DNA from: Armatimonadota bacterium
Lineage (GTDB): Bacteria > Armatimonadota > Chthonomonadetes > Chthonomonadales > Chthonomonadaceae
Reading direction: 5' to 3'
Length of the DNA stretch: 64,000 nucleotides
Assembly: GCA_028871815.1 (NCBI GenBank)
Contig: JAGWMJ010000001.1
Location: forward strand, 434,001 to 498,000
Part shown: positions 27,515 through 36,223 of the stretch, one piece after another
Position numbering within the stretch: position 1 is the stretch's first letter
Layout of the letters: each line of letters begins with the position of its first letter
Program-made: the position numbers and the translations under genes
Notes under the pieces: generated by a model
What the model was told of the DNA's origin: nothing
What the model saw: the letters and a program-made list of their open reading frames with translations, nothing else
Database searches by the model: none

Positions 27515-28670
27515 GGCTCTCCGCCATCCTCAGCTCAACATCCTCCGCGCCCCGTATTACCGCGCCCATTGTCACGCGCCATATGGTGCACTGTCGCGGA
27601 ACCGTGCGGGCAAGCTCGGCAATATCGGCGCCGGTTATCATCGTCTGCCCGGCGCCCAGCGCGAGTTCCAGCAACTTCGTGCGACGCTGCCTGTCGAGAT
27701 CGCTCATCACGTCGTCCAACAGCAGGATCGGAGGCTCGCCCAACTGCTCCTCCAACATTTTGAACTCCGCAAGTTTCAGCGCAAGCGCTGCAGTACGCTG
27801 CTCGCCCTGCGAACCGAAATGGCGGGCGTCGGCGCCGTCAATCGTCATCACCAGGTCATCGCGGTGCGGTCCGGCGAGTGTTACACCACGCCGTATTTCA
27901 TCCGGCTGTACCCGCTCCAGTCTGTCGAGAAATGCCTGTTCCATCCGCTCTGCCGTAGGTTCATCGGGTACGGGAACGTTTGCCGCGTACCGCACCGAGA
28001 AGCAGTGTGGAGTGCTGCAGAGGTCGGCGTAGAGTTGGGCGGCCAGTGGCGCCATCACGTTGATGAACTGCCATCGCCGCAGACTCACCGCGCTTCCGCA
28101 CTGAGCCAGCCGCAGGTTCCAGGCCTCGAGGCCGGCATCCTCGCCGTCACGGCCCGAATCCCTCAGGCTGCGCAGCAGGTGGTTGCGCTGCGCGTGGGCT
28201 TCGCGATAACGGATCAGATGGATGGCATACGCCGGACTGGCCTGCGCAATTTCGAGATCGAGAAACCGCCGTCTCTCCGACGGGTCGCTCTGAACAACAC
28301 GCAGGTCCGACGCGCCGAAATAGACCGCGTTGATACGGCCCAGAATGTCGATCAGACGTGGCGCGGGAGATCCGTTGATGGTGACACGCTTCGGCGAATC
28401 ACGGTAGATACCTAGCTCCACCTCAACGCGCCCTGCAGCCTGGCTCTCCACCACGGCTCCCAGTTGCGCGCCGGGGGAGTCGCGAAAGATGAGATCGGAT
28501 TCGCGCGTGGAGCGTGGCGACCTGCTGGTGGCAAGCAGGTAGATGGCCTCCAGCAAGTTCGTTTTACCCTGCGCGTTTGCGCCGCATAACAGGTTGATGC
28601 CGTCGGCGGGCTGCCACGCAAGTTCAGGGTAACTGCGAAACGCCGAACAGGAGAGTGAGACAAGCCGCAT
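27501..28670 (-). CDS. recF: DNA replication and repair protein RecF
   Basis: 389 residues of SMC-like ATPase. Walker A GANAQGKT at 30-37, signature FGSQGEQRTAALALKL and Walker B PPILLLDDVMSDLD. RecF loads RecA at gaps together with RecO and RecR. It lies 219 bp after dnaA in the same direction; dnaN, which commonly stands between them, is missing. It overlaps dciA. Cytoplasmic, no unusual insertions. Confidence 0.93.
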   Translation of the reverse strand: MRLVSLSCSAFRSYPELAWQPADGINLLCGANAQGKTNLLEAIYLLATSRSPRSTRESDLIFRDSPGAQLGAVVESQAAGRVEVELGIYRDSPKRVTINGSPAPRLIDILGRINAVYFGASDLRVVQSDPSERRRFLDLEIAQASPAYAIHLIRYREAHAQRNHLLRSLRDSGRDGEDAGLEAWNLRLAQCGSAVSLRRWQFINVMAPLAAQLYADLCSTPHCFSVRYAANVPVPDEPTAERMEQAFLDRLERVQPDEIRRGVTLAGPHRDDLVMTIDGADARHFGSQGEQRTAALALKLAEFKMLEEQLGEPPILLLDDVMSDLDRQRRTKLLELALGAGQTMITGADIAELARTVPRQCTIWRVTMGAVIRGAEDVELRMAESHASH

Positions 28671-28751
28671 AGGTGTTCCGCAGCGCAGCGATTCCGGAAA
28701 TAGGCTTCCTGTATATAAGAAGAGTTGCTGTGATTATTGTACGGTGAAAAA

Positions 28752-28910
28752 CGTGAATAACCCAAAAGCTGCCGGGCGCACCTTCACCCTTGCGCTTCAC
28801 CAAGTGCCGTTCCGGCGCTGCCGGGTTATGCACCGGCGCCGGCGGATATGACCGACCGGTTGCTCCTTCTGCAATGCACGTCCGGTTGCTCACCCACCGG
28901 GTGTGAATAA
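28752..28910. other. DnaA-box cluster between dnaA and recF (origin candidate)
   Basis: Three DnaA-box-like 9-mers: TTATTCACA (minus strand, 28902-28910, a perfect match to TTATNCACA, inside the last codons of dnaA), TTATTCACG (minus, 28752-28760) and TTATGCACC (plus, 28826-28834). An AT-rich stretch with TGTATATAAGAAGAG and TGATTATTGTA lies beside them (about 28710-28760). Such clusters next to dnaA are typical of bacterial origins, but the number of boxes is small, so autoregulation of recF/dnaA is an alternative. Confidence 0.4.
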
Positions 28911-30374
28911 CTGGCGCAAGTCCATCTCACAAGCCGCCAGTGTGGGATTGCTGAGACGTGCGGCGTTCCACCTGCGGCAGGCGTAGAGCACACTGGAGTG
29001 GTCGCGGTGATTGAAGTACTGGCCAATGGCGGCTGTTGAGAGGTACGGCATCATTTCGCGCGCGAGCGACATCGCCATGTGTCGTACCCGAACGACCGTG
29101 GCCTCTCGTGTAGCGCCACGCAGGGTAAGCGCGGTAATGCCGGTGCGTTCTGCTACCGCAGCCACAACGCCTTCCAGCGTTGGTGGCGGCAGTTTGAACG
29201 CACCGCCCGGATTATATCCACGGAGAATGTCGGGCAACTGCGTTGGGGTGACCCTTGTGCCGTACAGCGATTGCCACACCACAATCTTACTGGCAGCGCC
29301 TTCCAGTTCACGAACGCTGGCAAAGTCGAGCTCGGCTACCGCCGCCAGTGCGTCCTCTGCGATCACGGAGTCGTTGCGGCGGTTCCATGCCTCGAGGATG
29401 GCCAAGCGATGCGCGGCATCGGGTGGAGCGATATCAACAACCAGACCGGCCCGGAGGCGGGTCTTGATACGGTCGTCCATGCCGGAAAGCTCTTCGGGGG
29501 TCCGGTCGCTTGCGAATACCAACTGGCGCCGGCCCTCGTAAATCGCGTTGAAGGTGTGAAAGAACTCTTCCCGCGAGCGGTTTTTGTCTGCCAGAAACTG
29601 AATGTCATCCAGCAACCACACGTCTACCTGACGATAGCGGTTGCGAAACCGCTCCTCGGTATGAGACCCGAGCGATTTGACGAAGTCCTGAACGAAAGCC
29701 TCGCCCGAAACCAGAGCCACCCGTGTTTCGGGGCGGGTTTCGTGCAGATGGAGCCAGATGGCGTGTAGGAGGTGGGTTTTACCCAAGCCCGGCTTGCCGT
29801 AGATGAAGATGGGGTTCGGCCCATCTCCGGGTCGGTTTGCCGCTGCCAGGGCGGCGGCGCGAGCCATGCGGTTTGCGGCGCCGGTTACAAACCCGCCAAA
29901 GGTGTAGCCAAGGTTTGGCGTGATTCCGCTGCAGAAAGAGATGCGGCGGTGCGCGGCGGCCTGTTGCCCTCGCGACGCCGGCTGCTCTTGCGCCTGCACG
30001 TCCAGGGTGAGGATCGGCTGATCCGGCGCTGTCGCCATCGCCGTGGCGCAGTGGGGGACGCGGGAGCGAAGTTCAGCGAGGACCTCCTCCGGCGGTTCGC
30101 AGACTTCGAGGCGGATGTTCGGAGTTTCGAGGCAAAAACTCAAGACGGCCTCGATTTTGGTGCGGCATCTTCGTTCCAGCCAGGTCTTGTGAAACGGCGA
30201 GGAGGCAGCCAGGAGAACCGTTGAGCCTTCCCATGACATGGGGATTGCGGTACGAATCCATGCGGTGTAGCTGGTGTGTGTTACCTGCCGGGCAACAAGC
30301 TCGAGGAAGTCGCCCCATGCAGCGAGCAGACGGTCACTTTGATCAATATCGGACCCAACAGCATCAGGATTCAC
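28890..30374 (-). CDS. dnaA: Chromosomal replication initiator DnaA
   Basis: 494 residues from a GTG start with GGAG about eight bases before. Domain I is visible in HTSYTAWIRTAIP, a variable linker spans about 95-150, and the AAA+ domain has Walker A GKPGLGKT at 193-200 and Walker B DVWLLDDIQFL. Domain IV carries FNHRDHSSVLYACRR, the DNA-binding signature. It melts the origin and starts replication. A promoter with perfect TATAAT lies at 30456-30484. A DnaA box overlaps the 3' end of the gene. Confidence 0.95.
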   Translation of the reverse strand: MNPDAVGSDIDQSDRLLAAWGDFLELVARQVTHTSYTAWIRTAIPMSWEGSTVLLAASSPFHKTWLERRCRTKIEAVLSFCLETPNIRLEVCEPPEEVLAELRSRVPHCATAMATAPDQPILTLDVQAQEQPASRGQQAAAHRRISFCSGITPNLGYTFGGFVTGAANRMARAAALAAANRPGDGPNPIFIYGKPGLGKTHLLHAIWLHLHETRPETRVALVSGEAFVQDFVKSLGSHTEERFRNRYRQVDVWLLDDIQFLADKNRSREEFFHTFNAIYEGRRQLVFASDRTPEELSGMDDRIKTRLRAGLVVDIAPPDAAHRLAILEAWNRRNDSVIAEDALAAVAELDFASVRELEGAASKIVVWQSLYGTRVTPTQLPDILRGYNPGGAFKLPPPTLEGVVAAVAERTGITALTLRGATREATVVRVRHMAMSLAREMMPYLSTAAIGQYFNHRDHSSVLYACRRWNAARLSNPTLAACEMDLRQLFTPGG

Positions 30375-30455
30375 GAGGGCGCTCCGGTAAGAATGCGGCG
30401 CAAACAGGTATCAGATTGCAGTGCCCGGGCTTGCCGGGCATGGCGCGGGAACAGG

Positions 30456-30484
30456 ATTATATCTGAACCACGGCAGCAGTACAA
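30456..30484 (-). promoter_or_regulatory. Sigma-70-type promoter of dnaA
   Basis: On the minus strand TTGTAC and a perfect TATAAT are separated by exactly 17 bases, about 80 bases before the dnaA GTG start. The -35 is only half consensus, the -10 is perfect. Confidence 0.55.
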
Positions 30485-30647
30485 TGGCTCACACAACGAA
30501 ATTCACGAGGCCACGAAGCGAAAATATTTTTGAAAAAAGTCCGGCGCGGTTGGCCGCCGTCATGGGGTATAAACAGGCATACGGCTGACCGCTTTACGGT
30601 GTGAACGCGTATTGCCGAGCCGGAGAAACCGGCGGAAGGATCATACG

Positions 30648-31238
30648 ATGAGCAAGCCCATCCGGGCGGCATTGGCGGGCCTCCTGTTACCAGCTTGCGT
30701 CTTCATGGTGACGCCCGCGCAGGTGCGTGCGCAAACGCCCGCCCCGCTGCTGACGGCTCAGGCCTATGGGGATCAGCTGACGAACGCCCTGATCGGCACA
30801 ACGCCGGCCACGTTCGGTGCGCGGCGTCAGGTCGGGGCCTCCACCCTCTCGCCATTTCCAATGCGCATCCGGCTTGGCGCACTACTGGCGCCGCGCGTCA
30901 AATTTGATGGGGGCGTCGATTTTACGCTAAGTGGCGTGCACCTTCTGCCCTCGTGCAGCACCCGCATTGACGCCGATGCTATTATCTCGGCGAATTTCGG
31001 CGGGCTCAACACGCTGATTCCCATTACTTTTGACCAGGTCTACTCCAAAGGAGTGATCACCGGCAACCGCCTCTACATTGGCGGCGGCATCGGTCCGTAC
31101 ATCGGCAACGTCACACGCCTGGGAGGCAAGGTGTTCGCCGGCGTGGATCTAACGTCGCACATCGGCATTGAGGCAACACTGCATTTTGCGGGCGTCGGCG
31201 ATACGCTCTTCGCGGTTCAGGCCCGGCTGGGCGGGTAA
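30648..31238 (+). CDS. Secreted protein, probably outer-membrane beta-barrel
   Basis: 196 residues from the ATG at 30648, behind GGAAGGA; an upstream in-frame ATG lacks a site. Signal peptide residues 1-29 (ALAGLLLPACVFMV). The mature part alternates polar and apolar residues (LYIGGGIGPYIGNV, KVFAGVDLTSHIGIEATLHF) and ends in a glycine-rich strand, as in small outer-membrane barrels. Divergent from dnaA, with an AT-rich spacer and a TATAAA at 30568-30573. No named family recognised. Confidence 0.65.
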   Translation: MSKPIRAALAGLLLPACVFMVTPAQVRAQTPAPLLTAQAYGDQLTNALIGTTPATFGARRQVGASTLSPFPMRIRLGALLAPRVKFDGGVDFTLSGVHLLPSCSTRIDADAIISANFGGLNTLIPITFDQVYSKGVITGNRLYIGGGIGPYIGNVTRLGGKVFAGVDLTSHIGIEATLHFAGVGDTLFAVQARLGG

Positions 31239-31250
31239 CGCCCCGGCGGA

Positions 31251-31625
31251 TTACTCCGCCGCGCGGTCGCGGCGATCGCGCAAAAGGTAGCCGATCGCGC
31301 CGGAGATGACGCCCATAAGGACGGACCCGATGAGCGCGCTTATGGGACCGCGCACGTGGAACACCGCCGGGTCCAGTTGGCCCACCAGGAAGAAGAGAAA
31401 CACATTAAGGCAAAAGCCAAGCAGTCCGAACGTCAGGCAGTTGATGGGCCAGACGAAGAACATGATAATCGGCCGCACGAGTGAGTTGACAAGGCTGAAC
31501 ACCAGGAGGACGGTGAGGAATGCCACCGGGTGCTGCCACTTGAGGTAGATGCCGCGGACCACCTCTGCGAGAATGAAGAGCGCCAGCGCATTGCCGGCAA
31601 GCCCGATCAGCCATTTGCGTATCAT
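31251..31625 (-). CDS. YvlD/phage-holin-IV-like membrane protein
   Basis: 124 residues from the ATG at 31625, preceded by GGAG; the longer frame is not used. Four membrane spans (LIGLAGNALALFILAEVV, VAFLTVLLVFSLVNSLV, IMFFVWPINCLTFGLLGF, LIGSVLMGVISGAIGYLL). LVNSLVRPIIMF and LPINCLTFGL-like spacing are typical of the YvlD family, annotated as holin family IV although not phage-derived. Role unknown; some members are envelope-stress regulated. Convergent with the barrel gene, 12 bp apart. Confidence 0.75.
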   Translation of the reverse strand: MIRKWLIGLAGNALALFILAEVVRGIYLKWQHPVAFLTVLLVFSLVNSLVRPIIMFFVWPINCLTFGLLGFCLNVFLFFLVGQLDPAVFHVRGPISALIGSVLMGVISGAIGYLLRDRRDRAAE

Positions 31626-31663
31626 TTGCGCTCCGTAAGCCGGCCCGGATTCCCGCGCCGGTT

Positions 31664-32197
31664 CTATCTGCCTGGACGGACTTCTGGCGGGTAGTCGATC
31701 TCGATCGCCTCCTCGCGAAACGGTAAGAACCCGGCCTTCTTGTACAAACCCAGGGCGGCCGGCGCGTCGAGCGTGCAGGTATGCACCCAGACTCGCGAGG
31801 GTTGGCTGCACCACGCCTCAGCGATGGCCCAACGGAGCAGTTTCCATCCCAGACCCTGCCCCATGTAGGCTTGACGAAGCCCGAAGTATGCCAGTTCCAC
31901 GTTGTTTTCGATTCGGCGGTCCAACTCCGCGTAGCCCGCCGGATCGCCGTTGCGGTAGAGCACGTGCACCTCCACGCGCCCATCCTGCACTTCGTGCGCG
32001 AGCGCGTCGTCGGAGAGTGCGTTGCGCTCGTACCACATCCACGGGCCGCCTACGGCATTGTATAAAAAGCGGTAGAACGACAGGGACGGCGGATTGGCGC
32101 GGACAATCCTGGTGCCGGGTGGGAACGACAACTCCTCCGCCTGCGCCGGCGGCTCCAGCATTTCGAGCGAGGTGACGGTCACCGCCAGCCGCGTCAC
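31664..32197 (-). CDS. GNAT family N-acetyltransferase
   Basis: 177 residues from a GTG at 32197 overlapping the stop of the oxidoreductase gene (GTGA). The acetyl-CoA binding motif is QAYMGQGLGWKLL, preceded by the strand ENNVELAYFGLR and followed by VHTCTLDAPAALGLYKKAGF, the classic GNAT ending. Substrate unknown. Co-translated with the Gfo/Idh/MocA enzyme, which suggests a shared small-molecule or sugar pathway (inference). Confidence 0.82.
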   Translation of the reverse strand: MTRLAVTVTSLEMLEPPAQAEELSFPPGTRIVRANPPSLSFYRFLYNAVGGPWMWYERNALSDDALAHEVQDGRVEVHVLYRNGDPAGYAELDRRIENNVELAYFGLRQAYMGQGLGWKLLRWAIAEAWCSQPSRVWVHTCTLDAPAALGLYKKAGFLPFREEAIEIDYPPEVRPGR

Positions 32198-33195
32198 GCC
32201 GCGGCGACCTCCACCGGTTGATGGAGTGCGGCGGATCGGTATGCGGCAAGCGCGACGGAGACGGCCTTCAAGCCATCCTCGCCGGTTATCGGCGGTGGCG
32301 CCCCGGTCAAGACGGAGTTGGCGAATGCCGCCACCATGTCGTCATCGATGTTTGCCCCCCAGTTGTGCCAGCTGACGCCGCCGCTCTTCTCGCCATAAAG
32401 CACAAGGTTTTGTGAGAACATGTCCATGCTCAGCGCTCCGCCTGTGGTGACCACCTCCATGGTGACATCGCCCCAAGTTGGAAACGCCCGCGAGCGCGAC
32501 CATGAGGCATCCAGGGTGGCAAACACCCCCGAGTGAAACGTGAAGCTGAGGAACGCCACGTCCTCAATGGCAGTATGCTTGATGCCGTTGCTCGTTTCGG
32601 CAAACACCGTCTTTACGTCGTCGTGCAGGAGCCACCGCATGAGATCCACTACGTGGACGGTATGATCCAGCATGGCTCCGCCGCCACTTTCCGCGGGGTC
32701 GGCGAACCAGCCTCCCGGATTGCGTCCACGGTTCGTGCCTCTGATAGCCAGAATCTCGCCGGGCCGCCCACTGTCAACCATCTGCTTCAGCCGGGTCATC
32801 ATGGGTGAGAAGCGGCAGGGGAAAGAGGTCATCAGGTGGACGCCGGCGCCGCTGCATGCCGCGATCATCGCCTGAGCATCTGCGACCGTGGTTGCCAGCG
32901 GTTTTTCGCACAGAACGTGCTTGCCTGCTTTGGCGGCCATCTCCACCAGAGCACGGTGTCTTACGTTTTCCGGGCAAACAATCACGGCATCGATTGCGGG
33001 ATCGGCAACCAGCGCCTCGTAGGAAGGGTATGCCCGGGATTCAAACGCCTGCGCCATTCGCGCGGCGCGGTCGGCGTCGTGGTCGGCCACACCGGCCAAC
33101 TCGGTATCGCCGCGACTTTTTACCGACGACGCGTAGCTCCAGGCGTGCATGTGTGCGAATGACATCATGCCGATACGAACCGGTTTTGCGGGCAT
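32194..33195 (-). CDS. Gfo/Idh/MocA family oxidoreductase
   Basis: 333 residues from the ATG at 33195 with AGGAAG just upstream. N-terminal Rossmann region RIGMMSFAHMHAWSY in place of the usual GxGxxG, then the signature CEKPL with Glu97-Lys98-Pro99, whose lysine is catalytic. The C-terminal domain has GGWFADPAESGGGAMLDHTV with the GGxxxD-H motif. NAD(P)-dependent sugar or inositol oxidoreductase by family; substrate not readable. Divergent from surE. Confidence 0.82.
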   Translation of the reverse strand: MPAKPVRIGMMSFAHMHAWSYASSVKSRGDTELAGVADHDADRAARMAQAFESRAYPSYEALVADPAIDAVIVCPENVRHRALVEMAAKAGKHVLCEKPLATTVADAQAMIAACSGAGVHLMTSFPCRFSPMMTRLKQMVDSGRPGEILAIRGTNRGRNPGGWFADPAESGGGAMLDHTVHVVDLMRWLLHDDVKTVFAETSNGIKHTAIEDVAFLSFTFHSGVFATLDASWSRSRAFPTWGDVTMEVVTTGGALSMDMFSQNLVLYGEKSGGVSWHNWGANIDDDMVAAFANSVLTGAPPPITGEDGLKAVSVALAAYRSAALHQPVEVAAA

Positions 33196-33299
33196 TGGCT
33201 TCCTTGTGCGGCACCGGCGATGTGCCACAATGTGATGGTGCATCTCCTTTCCCCATGCAGGAGCGCCACTCCTGCCCGGCGGGCAGCTTTAGGCACGCA

Positions 33300-34064
33300 A
33301 TGCGCATACTGGTTACCAATGATGACGGCGTGTACTCGCCCGGCCTACTTGCCCTCAAGCAGTCACTTTCGAACCTGGGCGAGGTGGTCGTGGTGGCGCC
33401 GGACCGGCCGCGAAGCGCTACCGGGCACGCGATAACGCTCCACAAGCCGCTCAGGATCCGCGCCGTGAAGCTGCCGGATGGCAGCATGGCTCATGCGGTG
33501 AACGGCACTCCTGCGGACTGCGTGGTGCTGGGCTATCACATTGTGATGGAGCAGCGATGCTCGGTGGTAGCCTCCGGCATCAATCCGGGAGCGAATCTGG
33601 GTTGGGATGTGAACTACAGCGGAACTGTCGCGGCTGCGCTGGAGGGAGCCATTCTCGACGTACCATCGTTTGCGATCTCCATCGTCACCGAGGTCGAGCC
33701 GGACGATGTGGACTACTCGCTGGCAGCCGGTTTCGCGGTGCGCGTCGCGCGCAGTATCGAGGGCGACTCCGCTCTGAAGAGGGTGTGCCTGAACGTGAAC
33801 GTGCCGGAGGGATCGCGCGCCGACCTCCGCTCCGTCGCCATCACCCGCCAGGGCAGCCAGCAGTACGAAAACGGGATCGACGTGACTAAAGATCCTGCCG
33901 GAAAGCCGTGTTACTGGTTCGGCGGGGTGCTGCTCAGTGGCGAGTCGGAGCCCGGGACCGATGTTGCTGCCATTCGGGAGCACCGGATATCCGTTACACC
34001 GCTTGGGCTGGACCTAACCGCGCATGCCCTTCTGCCGGAGCTTGAAGATTGGAAGTTGGACTGA
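33300..34064 (+). CDS. surE: 5'-nucleotidase SurE
   Basis: 254 residues, the family length. RILVTNDDGVYSPGL at the start holds the metal-binding Asp8-Asp9, followed by PDRPRSATGHAIT with the conserved serine and by ASGINPGANLGWDVNYSGTV with the second metal-binding Asn. A metal-dependent phosphatase of nucleoside monophosphates. The ATG at 33300 has only a weak binding site, and a 7-bp hairpin (33257-33275) lies just upstream. The long upstream extension of the frame is antisense to the oxidoreductase gene and rejected. Confidence 0.92.
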   Translation: MRILVTNDDGVYSPGLLALKQSLSNLGEVVVVAPDRPRSATGHAITLHKPLRIRAVKLPDGSMAHAVNGTPADCVVLGYHIVMEQRCSVVASGINPGANLGWDVNYSGTVAAALEGAILDVPSFAISIVTEVEPDDVDYSLAAGFAVRVARSIEGDSALKRVCLNVNVPEGSRADLRSVAITRQGSQQYENGIDVTKDPAGKPCYWFGGVLLSGESEPGTDVAAIREHRISVTPLGLDLTAHALLPELEDWKLD

Positions 34065-34086
34065 GGCGCCGACTGGGGTTCGCCCT

Positions 34087-34117
34087 CCGTTCGGGCTGCG
34101 GTCCGCAGCCCGAACGG
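34087..34117. terminator. Bidirectional hairpin between surE and the lipoprotein gene
   Basis: A perfect 15-bp inverted repeat (CCGTTCGGGCTGCGG and its complement) around a single T, in the 150-bp gap between two convergent genes. No T-run follows, so it may act as a GC-rich or Rho-assisted terminator for both directions. Confidence 0.5.
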
Positions 34118-34217
34118 ACCTGGCGTTCCCAGCAACAGCCCTATGGGCCGGCCGTACCGCAGTCGACACTTACCGCAGCCTCGATACCTGCCACGTCTTC
34201 GCACGCCGAACCAGCGA

Positions 34218-35327
34218 TTACGGCGCGCCGGCCCGGCCGCCAGTAGCGTGGTTCGCCGGTAGGGCATCGACCTTTGCGACAGCGTGCAGTATTGCGGCCT
34301 CCGCCTGGCTCGCCGGAATGCCTACGATCTGCTCGCCATCGGCAAATTTCCATTCGGCGGTCTCGCCCTCCGACGGAAGCGCCGTCGCGACGCCACGGTG
34401 CAGCAGAATCTTGCTGTGGAAAGGCACGCTGACAATGAACTCGTCGGCTTCTCCAGCCTTGCCGCGCAGACCATGGATCTCCGCATACAAAGCCGTGCGC
34501 GGCGGCAGCGGCCCCCTGCCGTACGTGGCCGCGAGATGGAGGAACATGATATACCGGCGGCCCGGCATGGGCATCGGCTCGTCGAGCCGCCTGTAGCCGA
34601 CGCCATTTCTGCCCTGCACGGCGTCGCTCCAGGGAAGGTCCCCGCCAGGAGCCGTAACCTTGACCACGGGCGGCGCGCCCGGGCCACCGCGCAGGTACCG
34701 CTCGACGGCTACAAGGAGGGTGGTCTCCTCGTTTGGCCCTGCGTAGTTTTCTGGTACGTGCTGCTCGCGCAGGACGGCCACGACCCGCCCGCGCACAATG
34801 ACCGGTGACGCGCGCACCATCCCGGCAAGGGTGTGTGGCCCGGGCGGATAATCAAAGATCGCTATTGCCGCTGTCGGGGATGCGGCGTTTCTGCCGAAGC
34901 CGTCGGGCTCAAGGAACGGCCGGATGGAGGCCACGAGAGGTCTGAACAGACCGTCATCCGCCACGGGCCGCGTCATGCGGCCGTTTTGTACGACGGAGTA
35001 CGTTCCGGCGGCCGGGTTCCAGACGACCTCCGCACTGCGCCCGTTTCCTTCCAGCCAGATGTCATCGGCGCCGGGCGGCGCGGCGAGGGTTGATTTGGAG
35101 GCCTCTGTAGGCGTCGGGGCTGAGTCGAGCAGCTGCTGTATGACGCCCGAGGCCGAGCTGACATCTGCGACGCCTGCGTAGCTCGCTGCGCCGTCAGAGA
35201 GGTGAAATACAACTGCGTAGAGCCATACCGGCGCCGCGGGCGCGGCAGTCGCCGGCCGGCAGCCAGTGAGCGGCAGAAAGGCGAGCGAGAGCGCCAGGCA
35301 GGGCGCTTTCCGATTCAGTTGTCGCAT
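34218..35327 (-). CDS. Secreted lipoprotein of the protease cassette (copy 2, intact)
   Basis: 369 residues from the ATG at 35327. Signal peptide with lipobox LPLTGC (Cys23). Two parts: residues about 30-160 (LYAVVFHLSDGAASYAGVAD, GNGRSAEVVWNP) of unknown fold, and residues about 190-300, VIVRGRVVAVLREQH ... LLVAVERYLRGG ... GRRYIMFLHL, whose strand pattern recalls NTR/TIMP-like OB folds (inference from pattern only). The homologue at 2525-3613 is broken by one stop codon. Its upstream partner protease is decayed here, but its start region still overlaps the former protease frame. Confidence 0.75.
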   Translation of the reverse strand: MRQLNRKAPCLALSLAFLPLTGCRPATAAPAAPVWLYAVVFHLSDGAASYAGVADVSSASGVIQQLLDSAPTPTEASKSTLAAPPGADDIWLEGNGRSAEVVWNPAAGTYSVVQNGRMTRPVADDGLFRPLVASIRPFLEPDGFGRNAASPTAAIAIFDYPPGPHTLAGMVRASPVIVRGRVVAVLREQHVPENYAGPNEETTLLVAVERYLRGGPGAPPVVKVTAPGGDLPWSDAVQGRNGVGYRRLDEPMPMPGRRYIMFLHLAATYGRGPLPPRTALYAEIHGLRGKAGEADEFIVSVPFHSKILLHRGVATALPSEGETAEWKFADGEQIVGIPASQAEAAILHAVAKVDALPANHATGGRAGAP

Positions 35328-36223
35328 GGCCAGTGCCCTTTCTTCGCACGCAGCGTGCACTGTGTATAGCCCAGCTTGGTCAATTCATTGGCCTCGTCCG
35401 GGGTCGGCGTAATCGTACCGCAGAAGAACCAGTTGTCGGAGGTCGCCTACATCAGCGCGCCGATATCGTTGGGTAGCGCGTCGTTCGTGTGACCCAGCCC
35501 AGGCTGTGGCCGATTTCACGGGCGGCTGTCGAAACGAGGTGGTGCCGGACGCTGGTGGGGGATTGAACGCCCCGCACGAAGTGTTCGATGCGCACGGATC
35601 CGTCGTGTATATGTTGAACGTAACCGTTCGCTGACCCACGCCGAGGTAATTTGTCACGGCAAAATACGGATGATTTTGGTCGCATGTATCCTGGAATAGA
35701 ATGTTCGCGCCCAGCGTGACTGTGGTGTAAGAGAACGTCGCCCACTGGCTGGCGTGCCAGTTGTCGGTTGCGGTGCCGATCTCGGCGTTGTATCGCGAGG
35801 TGGACGCCCATGTGATGTTGCAGTTGTCCGGCAGCTTGCCGAACCCATCGGGTGGGTCCGCGCCGCTGTTGTTCGGGCAGGCGATGGACTGCGAGGTGAC
35901 GACGCCGCTGGCGGACCACGCTTTGCCGTTTGCGTCTATCCACGTCGCTGTCAGCGTTGCCTGTCCGTCGCCGGTACACGACGCTGTGGTGAGCGCTTGC
36001 GCGCAGCTGTTGGACGTCGCCGAGGCGGCGCTTACCGTTATCGTCGCTGGCCCGGTCTGGTTGGTGAGTGTGAATGTCACAAGAACGCCAACCTGGGGAA
36101 GGTACGGTTTGCCGGCGACGACCACGGCGCAGTACGATATCGCGCCTCCGGACTCGAATGCGCCATTCGGGACGTTATCCTCGGAAAAGGGTGTGTTTCA
36201 AACGTGTAGGTACCGAAAAGCGG
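35315..36223 (-). pseudogene. Decayed metzincin metalloprotease gene (cassette copy 2)
   Basis: Similar along its length to the intact protease at 3613-4602 but damaged in several ways. The signal peptide is missing: homology begins right after the stop of the upstream gene at about NVPNGAFESGGAISYC. The coding match moves through three frames (to about 35560, then a second frame through RHHLVSTAAREIGHSLG, then a third from GLGHTNDALPNDIGALM). The first zinc histidine is arginine (AAREIGH instead of AAHEVGH) and a TAG replaces the tryptophan after the Met-turn. It ends at a TGA at 35315 inside the start of the lipoprotein gene. Confidence 0.82.

Noticed and set aside
31251-31625. Reading the holin-like gene as evidence of a prophage
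   Set aside because: The YvlD family carries the holin name by similarity only; no other phage gene lies nearby.
32805-33299. Long plus-strand extension upstream of surE
   Set aside because: It is antisense to the Gfo/Idh/MocA gene; SurE homology begins exactly at the ATG at 33300.
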